A stretch of DNA of 64,000 nucleotides from Paenibacillus sp. 481 (GTDB taxonomy: Bacteria > Bacillota > Bacilli > Paenibacillales > Paenibacillaceae). This document shows, in pieces, positions 8,885 to 17,985 of the stretch. The DNA lies in contig NZ_CP075175.1 of NCBI RefSeq assembly GCF_021223605.1, positions 1,449,001 to 1,513,000 on the forward strand, given 5' to 3'. The position numbers and the translations under genes are program-made. Every line of letters starts with the position of its first letter. Position 1 is the stretch's first letter. The notes beneath the pieces are model-generated. The model was not told the origin of the DNA, did no database searches, and was given only the letters and a program-made list of their open reading frames with translations.

Positions 8885-10327
8885 ATGAGACGAAAAATAA
8901 CGCTACCTTTTTCAAACATTCCAATCAAATGGAAATTAACGATTTGGTCTTCCCTGCTGCTTTTTCTGCTGCTGGCAGCCTATAACGCCGTTCAATACAT
9001 CGCTATTGAAAAGTGGATGGTCAAGCAGGAAAAAACGACCGCCCAGCAAGATATGCGGGAAATTTTAAATTACTTTTTGGAACAAGAGGTGGCCTTTCAA
9101 GAGGAAGACTACACACAAATTCGGCATTTTCTCGAAAAAATGAATCAACAAAATCAGCTTATCCGCATTTTAGACGCGAAAGGAAATCCCATTGTCGTCG
9201 TTACCGAGGATGTGTCCGAGCGTTGGTTAGCCATGATCCCTATTCCCGAAGCACAGTCGGCTGGAACCCAATACGTAACAGATAATTTGTTAATGACGAG
9301 AAGTCCTTTGACTATTTTCCATTTTAATGGAAGCATTGAAATAGTGAAAAACATGGAGGATTTCGAACGGCTGAGCAGCACGATATTTAATGTTATGGCG
9401 ATAGGCTGCTTGGGAGCTATTCTGATTAGTGGCTTGGGGGGCAGACTTCTGGCGCGACAGTTACTCAAACCTTTACAATCGATGAACGAAACGATGACGA
9501 ATATTAAGCAAAAAGGGCTCCATGAACGGGTTCAATTTAACGATAATCAGGATGAGATCGCTACATTGATGAAAATGTTCAACGAAATGATGGATCAGGT
9601 AGAACGATCCTTTCAACAACAAAAGCAGTTCGTCGAGGACGCTTCACACGAATTGCGAACGCCGATCGCTATCGTCGAGGGTCATTTAAAACTGTTGCAG
9701 CGCTGGGGGAAAAAGGACCCCGCTGTATTAGAGGAGTCGCTGCAAGCTTCCGTTCAGGAGCTATCTCGTTTAAATGGGCTCGTGCAGGAACTATTGGCAT
9801 TAACTCGCGCAGAAAAAGGACATGCTGAGACCAATGTCCACTTACAGCAGCCTGACCAAGCGATTCACAAGCTTATCAAAAATGTTGCCGTCCTTCATCC
9901 TACGTTCCATTTCGAAGTCGAGCTACATTCATTAGCAGACGTGTCGCTCGCCATCTCCGAAACACATTTGGAGCAGGTGTTACTCATTTTGCTGGACAAT
10001 GCCGTTAAATATTCTGGCGCAAGTAAGACGATCCAAGTTAGAGGCTCCTTGCTCCGAGATGCTGTCTCTATTGCTATTATTGACTTTGGCATTGGAATAC
10101 CGGAACAAGACCTTCCGTACGTCAAGGATCGCTTCTATCGTGTCGATAAAGCGCGCAGTTCTGCACAAGGTGGGCACGGTCTCGGTTTGTCGATCGCAGC
10201 ACGACTTGTGGAGAAGTACAATGGAGCGATTGCGATCTGCAGCGTGGAGAAGCAAGGAACGACGGTAACCGTAACCTTCCCGCTCGTTGCTCGTCATTCA
10301 TCACCCGTCGTGAAGCGACCATTTTAA
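8885..10327 (+). CDS. membrane sensor histidine kinase
   Basis: 480 aa. Two membrane helices (about residues 18-40 and 166-188) flank an extracytoplasmic sensor region of about 125 aa. A HAMP segment follows (190-240), then HisKA with His255 in ASHELRTP, and the ATPase domain with N box LLDNAVKYS, G1 DFGIGIP and G2 GGHGLGLSIA. This layout matches ArlS/CssS-like kinases. It phosphorylates the response regulator encoded just upstream. The signal is unknown. Confidence 0.93.
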   Translation: MRRKITLPFSNIPIKWKLTIWSSLLLFLLLAAYNAVQYIAIEKWMVKQEKTTAQQDMREILNYFLEQEVAFQEEDYTQIRHFLEKMNQQNQLIRILDAKGNPIVVVTEDVSERWLAMIPIPEAQSAGTQYVTDNLLMTRSPLTIFHFNGSIEIVKNMEDFERLSSTIFNVMAIGCLGAILISGLGGRLLARQLLKPLQSMNETMTNIKQKGLHERVQFNDNQDEIATLMKMFNEMMDQVERSFQQQKQFVEDASHELRTPIAIVEGHLKLLQRWGKKDPAVLEESLQASVQELSRLNGLVQELLALTRAEKGHAETNVHLQQPDQAIHKLIKNVAVLHPTFHFEVELHSLADVSLAISETHLEQVLLILLDNAVKYSGASKTIQVRGSLLRDAVSIAIIDFGIGIPEQDLPYVKDRFYRVDKARSSAQGGHGLGLSIAARLVEKYNGAIAICSVEKQGTTVTVTFPLVARHSSPVVKRPF

Positions 10328-10426
10328 ATCGATCAAATTGAAGCAACTATTATACTCGATTTTTAATTTTTTTTATTTTCACATCATTTTCTCATTTTCA
10401 TTCGATACAATAACGTTACAACTAGC

Positions 10427-10445
10427 GATAATGATTTTCATTATC
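10427..10445. promoter_or_regulatory. Fur box
   Basis: The 19-mer at this position begins GATAATGAT and ends TTCATTATC. It differs from the classical Fur consensus at only two central positions. It lies 34 bp upstream of the iron-binding lipoprotein start codon, as expected for iron-dependent repression of the importer operon. Confidence 0.88.
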
Positions 10446-10478
10446 GGGACTATTTTAGAGATCGAGGGGTATTCACAA

Positions 10479-11576
10479 ATGAGAAAAAAATATAGTTTTG
10501 GCACCCTGCTCGTCACGTTGATGGCATTGCTTGTCCTAGCAGGTTGCGGTTCAAGTCCAGCGGAAACGAAGACGGCAAACCCAGAATCACCGAAAAAAGA
10601 TGCAGCTGCAACAACAGATAAAGAAAAAGTCGTGAACATCTTTACGGCACGACACTATGATTCAGACAGCGTGATGTTTGATGAATTCACGAAGCAAACT
10701 GGTATCAAAATCAATGAAATCAAAGGCACAGCTGAAGAATTGGTCGAGCGCATGAAGCGTGAAGGCGAAAGCACGGAAGCTGATTTGTTCATCACGGTAG
10801 ACGGCGGCGTATTAAACTACGCGAAGCAGAACGGCGTACTTCAGCCTATCCAGTCCGAACAAGTTGATAAGAACGTTCCTAAACAATTGCGTGACACGGA
10901 AAATAACTGGGTAGGTCTCGCAACACGTGCTCGTGTTATCGTGTATGCAAAAGATCGCGTTAAGCCAGAGCAATTGTCCACATATGAAGATTTAGCTAGC
11001 GACACATGGAAGGGCAAAGTATTGGCGAGATCTTCTTCCAGCTTGTACAACCAGTCACTGCTCGCTTCTTTCGTTGAACTTAACGGAGAGAAAGCAGCCG
11101 AGCAATGGGCACAAGGCATCGTCAACAACTTTGCTCGCCAACCTGAAGGCGGCGACCGCGATCAAGCTAAAGCGATCGCAGCTAAAGTAGGCGATGTTGC
11201 GATTATGAACACATACTATGTCGGTAAAATGCTGCATTCCAAAGATGCAGAAGAAGTGAAAGTCGGGCAAAACATCGGTGTCTTCTTCCCGAATCAAGAC
11301 ACAACGGGTGCACACCTCAACATTAGCGGTGTGGGACTTACGAAACATGCGAAGAACAAAGACAATGCGATCAAGCTCATCGAGTTTTTGACGGGTAAAG
11401 AAGCACAAACGATGCTGACGCAAGGCAGCTACGAGTTCCCTGTTAACGAAGCAGCGGACAAGCCTGAATTGCTGAAGCAATGGGGTACTTTCAAAACGCA
11501 ACAGCTTGATTTTGCGAAGCTCGGCGAGCATAACAAAAAAGCAGTTGAGATTCTCAACAAAGTAGGTTGGAAATAA
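10479..11576 (+). CDS. ferric iron ABC transporter substrate-binding lipoprotein
   Basis: 365-aa secreted lipoprotein: basic start MRKKYSF, hydrophobic core, and lipobox LVLAGC with lipidated Cys23. The mature part is a periplasmic-binding fold of the FbpA/FutA iron family (VVNIFTARHYDSD at the start, TVDGGVLNYAKQNG, IMNTYYVGKM with the paired tyrosines that hold ferric iron, VGVFFPNQD-type block). I chose ATG at 10479 with GAGGGG 8 bases upstream. It is the first gene of a three-gene importer behind a Fur box. Confidence 0.93.
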   Translation: MRKKYSFGTLLVTLMALLVLAGCGSSPAETKTANPESPKKDAAATTDKEKVVNIFTARHYDSDSVMFDEFTKQTGIKINEIKGTAEELVERMKREGESTEADLFITVDGGVLNYAKQNGVLQPIQSEQVDKNVPKQLRDTENNWVGLATRARVIVYAKDRVKPEQLSTYEDLASDTWKGKVLARSSSSLYNQSLLASFVELNGEKAAEQWAQGIVNNFARQPEGGDRDQAKAIAAKVGDVAIMNTYYVGKMLHSKDAEEVKVGQNIGVFFPNQDTTGAHLNISGVGLTKHAKNKDNAIKLIEFLTGKEAQTMLTQGSYEFPVNEAADKPELLKQWGTFKTQQLDFAKLGEHNKKAVEILNKVGWK

Positions 11577-11578
11577 CA

Positions 11579-13237
11579 ATGTCTTCTGTTTCCGTGATTG
11601 TACGAAACTTGAAACGACATATGAACGGATGGGTGGCGCTAAGTGTGCTGGGGGCCTTTGTGGCTCTTCTCCCATCCCTTTATATTTTTATTGGGCTTTT
11701 TCAACAGCCGAACGATAACTGGCAGCATGTGAAGGAATATGTGCTGAAAGATTCCGTCATTCAATCGCTATGGCTCGTATTAGGCACAGGCACGTTCACT
11801 GTTGTAATTGGCGTTACGCTAGCATGGCTAGTAGCCGCATACGACTTCCCTTTACGCCGCTTCTTTAATTGGGCGTTTGTACTGCCCTTGGCTATTCCGC
11901 CTTATATCGCGGCCTATACGTACGGTTCGATGCTTAGCTATACAGGAAGCATTCAAACTTTTATGCGCAACACACTCGGATCGACTCCGAATCAAAGTTA
12001 TTTTGATATCATGTCCATGAAGGGTGCTATTTTTATATTTACCCTATTTTTGTTTCCTTACGTGTATTTGATCACGAAGACGTTTCTAGAACAACAGAGC
12101 TCCGCATTTATCGAAAATGCAAGGCTGCTCGGTAAAAATTCGCTGCACATTTTTTTCAAAATCGTGCTGCCTCTCTCGCAAGTTGCAATTATTGGAGGCG
12201 CAAGTCTCGTTGCTTTTGAAGTGTTAAACGATTTTGGCGTTACGAAGCATTTTGGGATTTCCTCTTTCACGACTGCCATATTTAAGACGTGGTTTGGCAT
12301 GTATGATGTAGAGACCGCCATACGCTTGGCTGCATGGTTGATGAGTATTATTATCGGATTGTTCGTCGTCGAAAGACTGCTGCGCAAACGCAAACGGTAC
12401 AACTCTCCAACTAGCAAAATGAATCCGCTTAAACGGAGAAAACTGCGCGGATTCCCTGCGTATGCAGCACTGTTTTTGAGTATACTTATTTTTTCATTAT
12501 CCTTTTTAATTCCTGTGGTGCAATTGATCATCTGGGCAACGTGGACGTATCAAGATGTCTTAAACGCCAAGTTTGCGGAACTCGTAGCCAATACGTTATC
12601 GGTGTCCATCCTATCGATAGTGGTGCTGATGCTGTTTGCCGTTATCGCAGCCAACGTAAGTCGCGCCTCGCGGCGCTCTACGTTTACGCTTATTTTAACG
12701 AAATTATTGGCGATGGGATATTCCATCCCTGGTGCGGTACTATCCATCGGCGTGCTTGCCGTGTTCATCTCTCTAGATAGCCAACTGAGTGGGCTATACC
12801 TATGGCTGGGATGGGGCACCAACAAGCTAGTGCTCAGTATGTCGCTCATTATGCTTATGTTCGCTTACGTGATTCGCTTCCTTGCGGTGGGCTTTAACGC
12901 TGTGGAAGCTGGATTCGAGAAGATTGGCACTCGCTACTCTGAGGCCTCTCGCCTGCTCGGCATGGGGATGACGCGCACCTTTTTCAAAGTAGATTTGCCG
13001 CTGATTAAAGGTGCCCTGCTCACGGGTTGTATTCTCGTGTTTATGGAAATTGTGAAGGAATTGCCGCTTACGCTTCTGTTGCGGCCCTTTAATTTCGAAA
13101 CGTTGGCGACGAAAACGTATCAATACGCCAGTGATGAGCAAATCCATCAGGCAGCTGTGCCTTCGTTATTCATTATCGCAGTCGGTATGTTATCGGTCTT
13201 TGTCTATCATTGGTTAGGAGAGAAGCATTCAAAATGA
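11579..13237 (+). CDS. ferric iron ABC transporter permease (fused two-domain)
   Basis: About 552 aa with around twelve membrane helices in two homologous halves, as in FbpB/SfuB-type iron permeases. Each half carries an ABC-permease coupling segment (ENARLLGKNSLHIFFKIVLP; EASRLLGMGMTRTFFKVDLP). It starts 2 bases after the lipoprotein stop and its stop overlaps the ATPase start (ATGA), so it is translated as part of one operon. An in-frame TTG at 11567 is the alternative start. Confidence 0.93.
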   Translation: MSSVSVIVRNLKRHMNGWVALSVLGAFVALLPSLYIFIGLFQQPNDNWQHVKEYVLKDSVIQSLWLVLGTGTFTVVIGVTLAWLVAAYDFPLRRFFNWAFVLPLAIPPYIAAYTYGSMLSYTGSIQTFMRNTLGSTPNQSYFDIMSMKGAIFIFTLFLFPYVYLITKTFLEQQSSAFIENARLLGKNSLHIFFKIVLPLSQVAIIGGASLVAFEVLNDFGVTKHFGISSFTTAIFKTWFGMYDVETAIRLAAWLMSIIIGLFVVERLLRKRKRYNSPTSKMNPLKRRKLRGFPAYAALFLSILIFSLSFLIPVVQLIIWATWTYQDVLNAKFAELVANTLSVSILSIVVLMLFAVIAANVSRASRRSTFTLILTKLLAMGYSIPGAVLSIGVLAVFISLDSQLSGLYLWLGWGTNKLVLSMSLIMLMFAYVIRFLAVGFNAVEAGFEKIGTRYSEASRLLGMGMTRTFFKVDLPLIKGALLTGCILVFMEIVKELPLTLLLRPFNFETLATKTYQYASDEQIHQAAVPSLFIIAVGMLSVFVYHWLGEKHSK

Positions 13238-13881
13238 CTTTTATTGAGATATCGAACCTTTCATTCGCCTATGAACATGGAACTGCAACTGCGGTACGAG
13301 ATTTCTCCTTACACATGGATAAAGGAGAAGTTGTCGGCATACTCGGGCAAAGCGGATGCGGGAAGAGCACCCTGCTACGGTTAATCGCTGGCTTGGAAGC
13401 CCCCGATTCGGGAAGTATCATCATTGCTGGAAACACGCTGGTCGATGAGCGTTGCTTTGTTCATCCAGAGCAGCGCGGAGTGGGCATGATTTTTCAGGAT
13501 TATGCGCTGTTTCCTCATTTGACGGTGGAGCAAAATATTTTATTCGGCCTTCATCGGCTTGGAAAAAAAGAACGAATCGCACGCCTAAATGAAATGCTTG
13601 CGTTGATAGAGCTGCGGGATTTCGGCAAAAGGTATCCCCATGAGCTTAGCGGTGGGCAGCAGCAGCGCGTGGCATTTGCTCGCGCGTTGGCTCCCCAGCC
13701 GAATATCTTATTGATGGATGAGCCGTTCAGCAATTTGGATGCCGATCTGAAGCAGAAGATTCGGCATGATTTAAAGCACATGTTACGCGCAGCCAACATA
13801 ACGTCCATTTTGGTCACGCATGACAAAGAGGATGCGGAGGCCATCTGTGATCGAACGGTGCATATGTCGAATGCGCGATGA
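13234..13881 (+). CDS. ferric iron ABC transporter ATP-binding protein
   Basis: 215 aa. Walker A GQSGCGKST, Q-loop FQDYALFPH, signature LSGGQQQRVAFARAL, Walker B ILLMDEPFSNLD, and switch His in LVTHDKEDA. ATG at 13234 overlaps the permease stop and has AGGAGAG upstream. It is shorter than FbpC/PotA-type ATPases and ends soon after the D-loop and H-loop, lacking the C-terminal TOBE regulatory domain. It powers the neighbouring permease. A strong terminator follows about 100 bp later. Confidence 0.93.
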   Translation: MTFIEISNLSFAYEHGTATAVRDFSLHMDKGEVVGILGQSGCGKSTLLRLIAGLEAPDSGSIIIAGNTLVDERCFVHPEQRGVGMIFQDYALFPHLTVEQNILFGLHRLGKKERIARLNEMLALIELRDFGKRYPHELSGGQQQRVAFARALAPQPNILLMDEPFSNLDADLKQKIRHDLKHMLRAANITSILVTHDKEDAEAICDRTVHMSNAR

Positions 13882-13982
13882 GCCATGTAGAAGCAAGCGT
13901 TGAGGCGAGCGTTAACGCCAACGCTGAGGCTAACGATGGGGCTAATATTGGAGCTCCCCCGTTAAGGCTAACCGTTCGGCAT

Positions 13983-14026
13983 GTACAAACCCCCGCCCTG
14001 ATTTGCGCAGTGGCGGGGGTTTGTAC
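13983..14026. terminator. strong bidirectional terminator
   Basis: GTACAAACCCCCGCC (13983-13997) pairs over 15 perfect bases with GGCGGGGGTTTGTAC (14012-14026), loop 14 nt. It lies between the convergent iron operon and the DUF2075 gene. Confidence 0.88.
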
Positions 14027-14063
14027 TAAAGCATTATAAGTTTTCCGAAAATATAATAGTATT

Positions 14064-16025
14064 TTATATTTCATCGATTCCTATTTCTTTTAAATAATGA
14101 TATATCCCATCATAAAAGTCACTTTTTCTTGTCACATCCTGATCGTCACCATTAGGCACAAATATCACCAAGCCTTGTCTTGCCCTCGTAAGCAGAACTC
14201 GGTAAGCATTTTTTAAATACAAAATATTTTCTGCTTTGTTTATTTTATTCCATCTTGTTCCTGTAAAATTGTAAAATGAGAAAGTACCATTTTCAACACG
14301 TAGGTTTGCATCCCAGCCTACAATACTCCAGTCCATTTCAAGCCCCTGGATGTCGAACTCGGTTACCGTATCCTCTAAAAAATATGATGAGCGGACATCT
14401 GTATCATCGTTTAAAAACCAATTAACCGCATCAGAACGATTTTGTACCCAAATTCCGAACGGACGTAGCCTTTTTGCACCAGAGCTTGCTGTTAACCCAT
14501 ATCTTTCTGTACCACGTGCTTTCTCTTTGACCCACTTCTTCGCGGTCGTTATCTCTCTTGTTAGTACTATCGGATAATTAGACTTAAGGTCGTTATACAA
14601 CCGCTTAGCTGTCTCTACATCGGCGTCTAGTACAGCTTTTACAAGTGCTGATACATTTTCACTCCTAAAAGACCTTAGAGATACAGAGAGATGCAACTCA
14701 TTGAGCACGTTATAGTTTAGCCCTTCAATCAGTTCACTAAATTTTAATTCTTTTGTATATTCATAATCTGATATTTGGTCTGAAACATAGACATCCCATT
14801 CAGGAAATTTCTCTTTAAGTGCAGTAAACCATTCTGATAATCCTCCCTCACCAACATTAATCTCTTGACCTCCACCGATTAGACAGATGATTACGGACCA
14901 GTCCATATGTCTGTCCATAACACTAATTAAGAACTCCGGCTCCGACATTTCGAAATCGGATAGCCCCCTTTTCGTTTGCATAAATTTAGACGTTTGTTGT
15001 AAATTCCAAGCACGCTGTGCTTCGTCAAATATCGCAACCTTTTCAATAGGTGCCTTCTCTACGGTTAGTGCATCATCTCTAAAATGATGAATATTTTGAA
15101 TAAAGGCTTTTGCATTCTTGGTAGCCTGGCTTTTTGTAATCGCTCCATTTTTCCTAGCGAACTCATCACGAGCTAACGCTTCCTGTAGCACATCCACTAG
15201 CGGCCCGTTACCCGATAAAAAGATTGCATGTTCATTTTCATCAAACTTATGTCGTTCGTTGGCAATATTGAGACCCGCTAATGTTTTACCTGCCCCCGGG
15301 ACACCGGTTACAAAACAAATTGCTTTTTTGTTACTAACTTTACACTGATCAATAATCTTATTGATTGCGTGTGTTGTAGCGTTTAGATTTTTTGCTCCTG
15401 CATCATTTCGGGATATTTCACTTACATCATGCCCCCTATAGAGCGCTTGTGCCGCCTCAATAATCGTTGGTGTTGGCATGTACAAAGAGTTTATCCATTT
15501 TTCAGGATCAATTGATTCATTCGTTATAGAGGCACTCAGCTTAACTAACTCTTCATGCAAAGTCTCACTATTGCACAGAATCGGTTTACATATGTTATCT
15601 TCAAACCATGCTATCGTATTATGTACTTTGCCGGCTTTAGTTGCGATGACCATTGGCACTAATATGTTATTGTGGCTTTCTTGATGAAAGTTTTTAAGAT
15701 CTAACGCATAGTCACTAACCTGATCGATGGCATATTTGTGATACTCACGCTCACCTACTTTAAATTCCAATAAATAAATAACGCCAGAATAAATGAGTAC
15801 ACAATCAATTCTTTTACCTATGCGCGGAATTGTATATTCAAATATAATATGACCACTTTCAAATCCTCGTAGCACTTCTTTTAGCATTTTCATTTCACTT
15901 ATCCAGGCATTTCTTTGGAGATCGTCTAAAGAAAATGGATTATTTTTGACCAGTTCTCCTAAAATAAAACTATCCTCTTCTAGTAAAAACGTTTCTACAC
16001 TTCTCGCATAATATGATCTTTGCAT
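14064..16025 (-). CDS. PD-(D/E)XK nuclease-DUF2075 helicase protein, candidate phage defence
   Basis: 653 aa. Near the N-terminus GKRIDCVLIYSG...LLEFKVG gives a D74...E87-x-K89 arrangement typical of PD-(D/E)XK nucleases. From about residue 236 an SF1-helicase-like DUF2075 domain follows: Walker A VTGVPGAGKT (about 239-248), Walker B AIFDEAQRAW, a mid-domain IGGGQEIN, and late motifs EFDIQGLEMDW and YRVLLTRARQG. ATG at 16025 follows GAGGTG. It is a lone gene with low-GC coding relative to neighbours and is bounded by terminators on both sides. The nuclease-plus-DUF2075 layout recalls, from memory, the single-gene Nhi phage-defence protein of staphylococci. The defence role here is inference. 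Confidence 0.85.
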   Translation of the reverse strand: MQRSYYARSVETFLLEEDSFILGELVKNNPFSLDDLQRNAWISEMKMLKEVLRGFESGHIIFEYTIPRIGKRIDCVLIYSGVIYLLEFKVGEREYHKYAIDQVSDYALDLKNFHQESHNNILVPMVIATKAGKVHNTIAWFEDNICKPILCNSETLHEELVKLSASITNESIDPEKWINSLYMPTPTIIEAAQALYRGHDVSEISRNDAGAKNLNATTHAINKIIDQCKVSNKKAICFVTGVPGAGKTLAGLNIANERHKFDENEHAIFLSGNGPLVDVLQEALARDEFARKNGAITKSQATKNAKAFIQNIHHFRDDALTVEKAPIEKVAIFDEAQRAWNLQQTSKFMQTKRGLSDFEMSEPEFLISVMDRHMDWSVIICLIGGGQEINVGEGGLSEWFTALKEKFPEWDVYVSDQISDYEYTKELKFSELIEGLNYNVLNELHLSVSLRSFRSENVSALVKAVLDADVETAKRLYNDLKSNYPIVLTREITTAKKWVKEKARGTERYGLTASSGAKRLRPFGIWVQNRSDAVNWFLNDDTDVRSSYFLEDTVTEFDIQGLEMDWSIVGWDANLRVENGTFSFYNFTGTRWNKINKAENILYLKNAYRVLLTRARQGLVIFVPNGDDQDVTRKSDFYDGIYHYLKEIGIDEI

Positions 16026-16088
16026 GCTGCACCTCTAATAATAAGTCTACTATTTCCATTCTGATTAACGAATGCTTAGAACATATGT

Positions 16089-16111
16089 AAAAAACCTCGG
16101 CATAACCGAGG
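16089..16111 (-). terminator. intrinsic terminator (minus strand)
   Basis: CCTCGG (16095-16100) and CCGAGG (16106-16111) form a 6-bp stem. On the minus strand a U6 run follows (A-run at 16089-16094). It closes transcription coming from the GNAT-RidA gene side. Confidence 0.8.
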
Positions 16112-16127
16112 CTCTTAACTCAAATAT

Positions 16128-16259
16128 TTACTCACATTTCCGACTTAACCAAGTGAAAATATGTTTTTTCGTCCAATTATACCAAGGTTCTGGATATTCA
16201 TGACCTTCTTTTATACATTGATAAGGTATATAAACGTGAACTGGCTCATTACTATTACC
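16128..16259 (-). pseudogene. short open segment, possible gene remnant
   Basis: A 43-codon minus-strand frame between an in-frame TAA (16260-16262) and a TAA at 16128-16130 reads like real protein (SNEPVHVYIPYQCIKEGHE... ending WLSRKCE) and is followed at once by the terminator at 16089. No start codon or ribosome site is present in that frame. It looks like the 3' end of a frameshifted small gene. Family unknown. Confidence 0.25.
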
Positions 16260-16327
16260 TTAGAACATTTTACCACCTTTGATGTTGGACACTCAACATT
16301 ATAAGCTAAATAAAAATCATTTTAGGC

Positions 16328-17284
16328 TTACCACCTAGCCGCCCAAACCTCTATCTCCACCTTCAGCGAAGGAATCGCTAATGCAGGAACATAAGACATC
16401 GTCATAGCAGGTGGCGTGCCACCGTGAAACTCGCTCCACACCTCATTAAAATACGCCCAATCCACGTTCTCTGTTGCCCAAATATTAATTTTAATGACAT
16501 TATCGACAGATACAGACTCCTCCTCTAGCACCCGGCTAATATTTTGAAGTGTGTTATGAACCTGTTCGTTCATATCATCTGGTAAATCACCATTCACATC
16601 ATTCCCAACTTGTCCCGAAAACACGAGCAGCTCTGCCCCTTTAGGAACAGTCGTCAAATGCGTATAAGGTCCAATCGGCGGAACAATGCTCTGCGGATTT
16701 TTACGTACCACTTTCACTTGAACCTGCTCCTTCTTGCTTTCCACAAAATCGTCCTTAATCATCGCCAACGTCTGATGATCTTCCCAATGCCCGTTAATCT
16801 TTACATTTTTCCGCGCGATACCTTCCTTCGTGAATCCTGCTTTCAGCAGCACTTTGATGGAACCCGTATTATGTGGCATGACCCCCGCCTCGATACGCTG
16901 AAGGCCTAGTTTCTCAAAGACGTATTGAACGACCAGCTTCACAGCTTCCGTCATATACCCTTTTCCATTATGGTCTTTGTCCAAAAAGTAACCGATCCAA
17001 CAACCTTGCAAAATATCTCGCACGACCTCGGATAAAATAACCTCGCCAATTACTTTTCCAGACCCCTGCAAGCCAACTAAAAAGACATACCCTCTGTCAT
17101 CTTCTTTCAATTCCACAGCGCCATTAATTCTGTCCACTTGTCCTTGTAACGTATAAAAGGACTCTTCTCTTAGACCCGTAAATAATTGAAAAAAGGTTCT
17201 GTTATTCACTTCGAGTTCTAACAATGACTGCGCGTCTGATTCCTCAACCAATCTTACAAAAACATGTTCGCCATTTAACTTCAT
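16328..17284 (-). CDS. fusion of GNAT acetyltransferase and RidA-like domain
   Basis: 318 aa. Residues 1 to about 180 are a RimJ/RimL-type GNAT domain (MKLNGEHVFVRLVEESDAQ, GCWIGYFLDKDHNGKGYMTEAV, HNTGSIKVLLKAGFTKEG). Residues about 190-318 are a RidA/YjgF-type domain (IGPYTHLTTVPKGAELLVFSGQ ... TPPAMTMSYVPALAIP). The catalytic Arg of true RidA deaminases, normally in PAR, is Met here, so enamine/imine deaminase activity is doubtful. ATG at 17284 follows GGGGAG; an upstream in-frame ATG at 17410 would read through the leader hairpins. Substrate unknown. Confidence 0.85.
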   Translation of the reverse strand: MKLNGEHVFVRLVEESDAQSLLELEVNNRTFFQLFTGLREESFYTLQGQVDRINGAVELKEDDRGYVFLVGLQGSGKVIGEVILSEVVRDILQGCWIGYFLDKDHNGKGYMTEAVKLVVQYVFEKLGLQRIEAGVMPHNTGSIKVLLKAGFTKEGIARKNVKINGHWEDHQTLAMIKDDFVESKKEQVQVKVVRKNPQSIVPPIGPYTHLTTVPKGAELLVFSGQVGNDVNGDLPDDMNEQVHNTLQNISRVLEEESVSVDNVIKINIWATENVDWAYFNEVWSEFHGGTPPAMTMSYVPALAIPSLKVEIEVWAARW

Positions 17285-17311
17285 CTTCCATCGCTCCCCT
17301 TTTTTGAATAC

Positions 17312-17380
17312 AAAAAAACACCACAGGTAACCTGTGGTGTACACAAAAAAATATGTAACCACAGGCATGCGACCTGTGGT
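17312..17380 (-). promoter_or_regulatory. twin-hairpin leader, candidate attenuator
   Basis: On the minus strand two related hairpins precede the gene. The first (17358-17380) has arms ACCACAGG/CCTGTGGT and is followed by a U-run. The second (17318-17340) has 11-bp arms ACACCACAGGT/ACCTGTGGTGT with a 1-base centre and runs straight into U7 (17312-17318). The start codon is only 28 bases further. Shared arm sequences would let the two stems exchange partners. Confidence 0.6.
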
Positions 17381-17628
17381 GAATTTTCCACCGAATCCTA
17401 ATAAAATCATACTAACTCAAGGATTTAAGTCGCAATCATCCAATTTTGGACACACTTCTCCCGTAGTTAGCACAATCAAAGAAAATGGCATGAGAGTACC
17501 CTATACCTTTGGACAAAGATTTCAACGATGTCTTTTTCATGTGGATACCCTCCTTTAATCATAAATGAATATATTTCAAGTAAGAGCGTACAGCTTCTCA
17601 CTAGGTTTGTCAATCAACTAACTTTATA

Positions 17629-17943
17629 TTATTTGCCAGCATACTCCGCATTTGCGGTATCCAGCATCGATTTCCAATTCGCAAAGTTCGTTTCCCTAGC
17701 GACATGACGCTCGAACAACTCGTCGGGAATGTTATTAATATCTTCATGAGTCTCGATTTGAAACTTGCCTTTCTCTGCAAACTCACCAAAGCTTTGGCAA
17801 GTGGAATGCTTGCTCATGAAAGCATCATTAAATAATTTGTCTAATGAGACATGATTCGGATCTTCTTGCATCGTTTTCTGACCTTGTAATTCCTTTAATA
17901 AATCTTCAAATGACATTGGTTTCTGTTTTCTCAGCTTAACCAC
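17629..17943 (-). CDS. small hypothetical protein
   Basis: 104 aa, soluble and acidic overall, with an early basic stretch (MVKLRKQKPMSFEDLLKELQG). No membrane segment or known motif. The start is probably GTG at 17943 with GGGA directly upstream; the internal Met at residue 10 is an alternative. It follows the HEAT-repeat gene by 42 bp on the same strand and may share its transcript. Function not recognised. Confidence 0.6.
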   Translation of the reverse strand: MVKLRKQKPMSFEDLLKELQGQKTMQEDPNHVSLDKLFNDAFMSKHSTCQSFGEFAEKGKFQIETHEDINNIPDELFERHVARETNFANWKSMLDTANAEYAGK

Positions 17944-17985
17944 TCCCAGATCTGTTTTTTTGTTCCTATTTCCCTATTTTCCTGT

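Noticed and set aside
17312-17410. T-box or known riboswitch in the GNAT-RidA leader
   Set aside because: No T-box core (GGGTGGNACCGCG-like) and no recognised aptamer; only the twin hairpins are supported.
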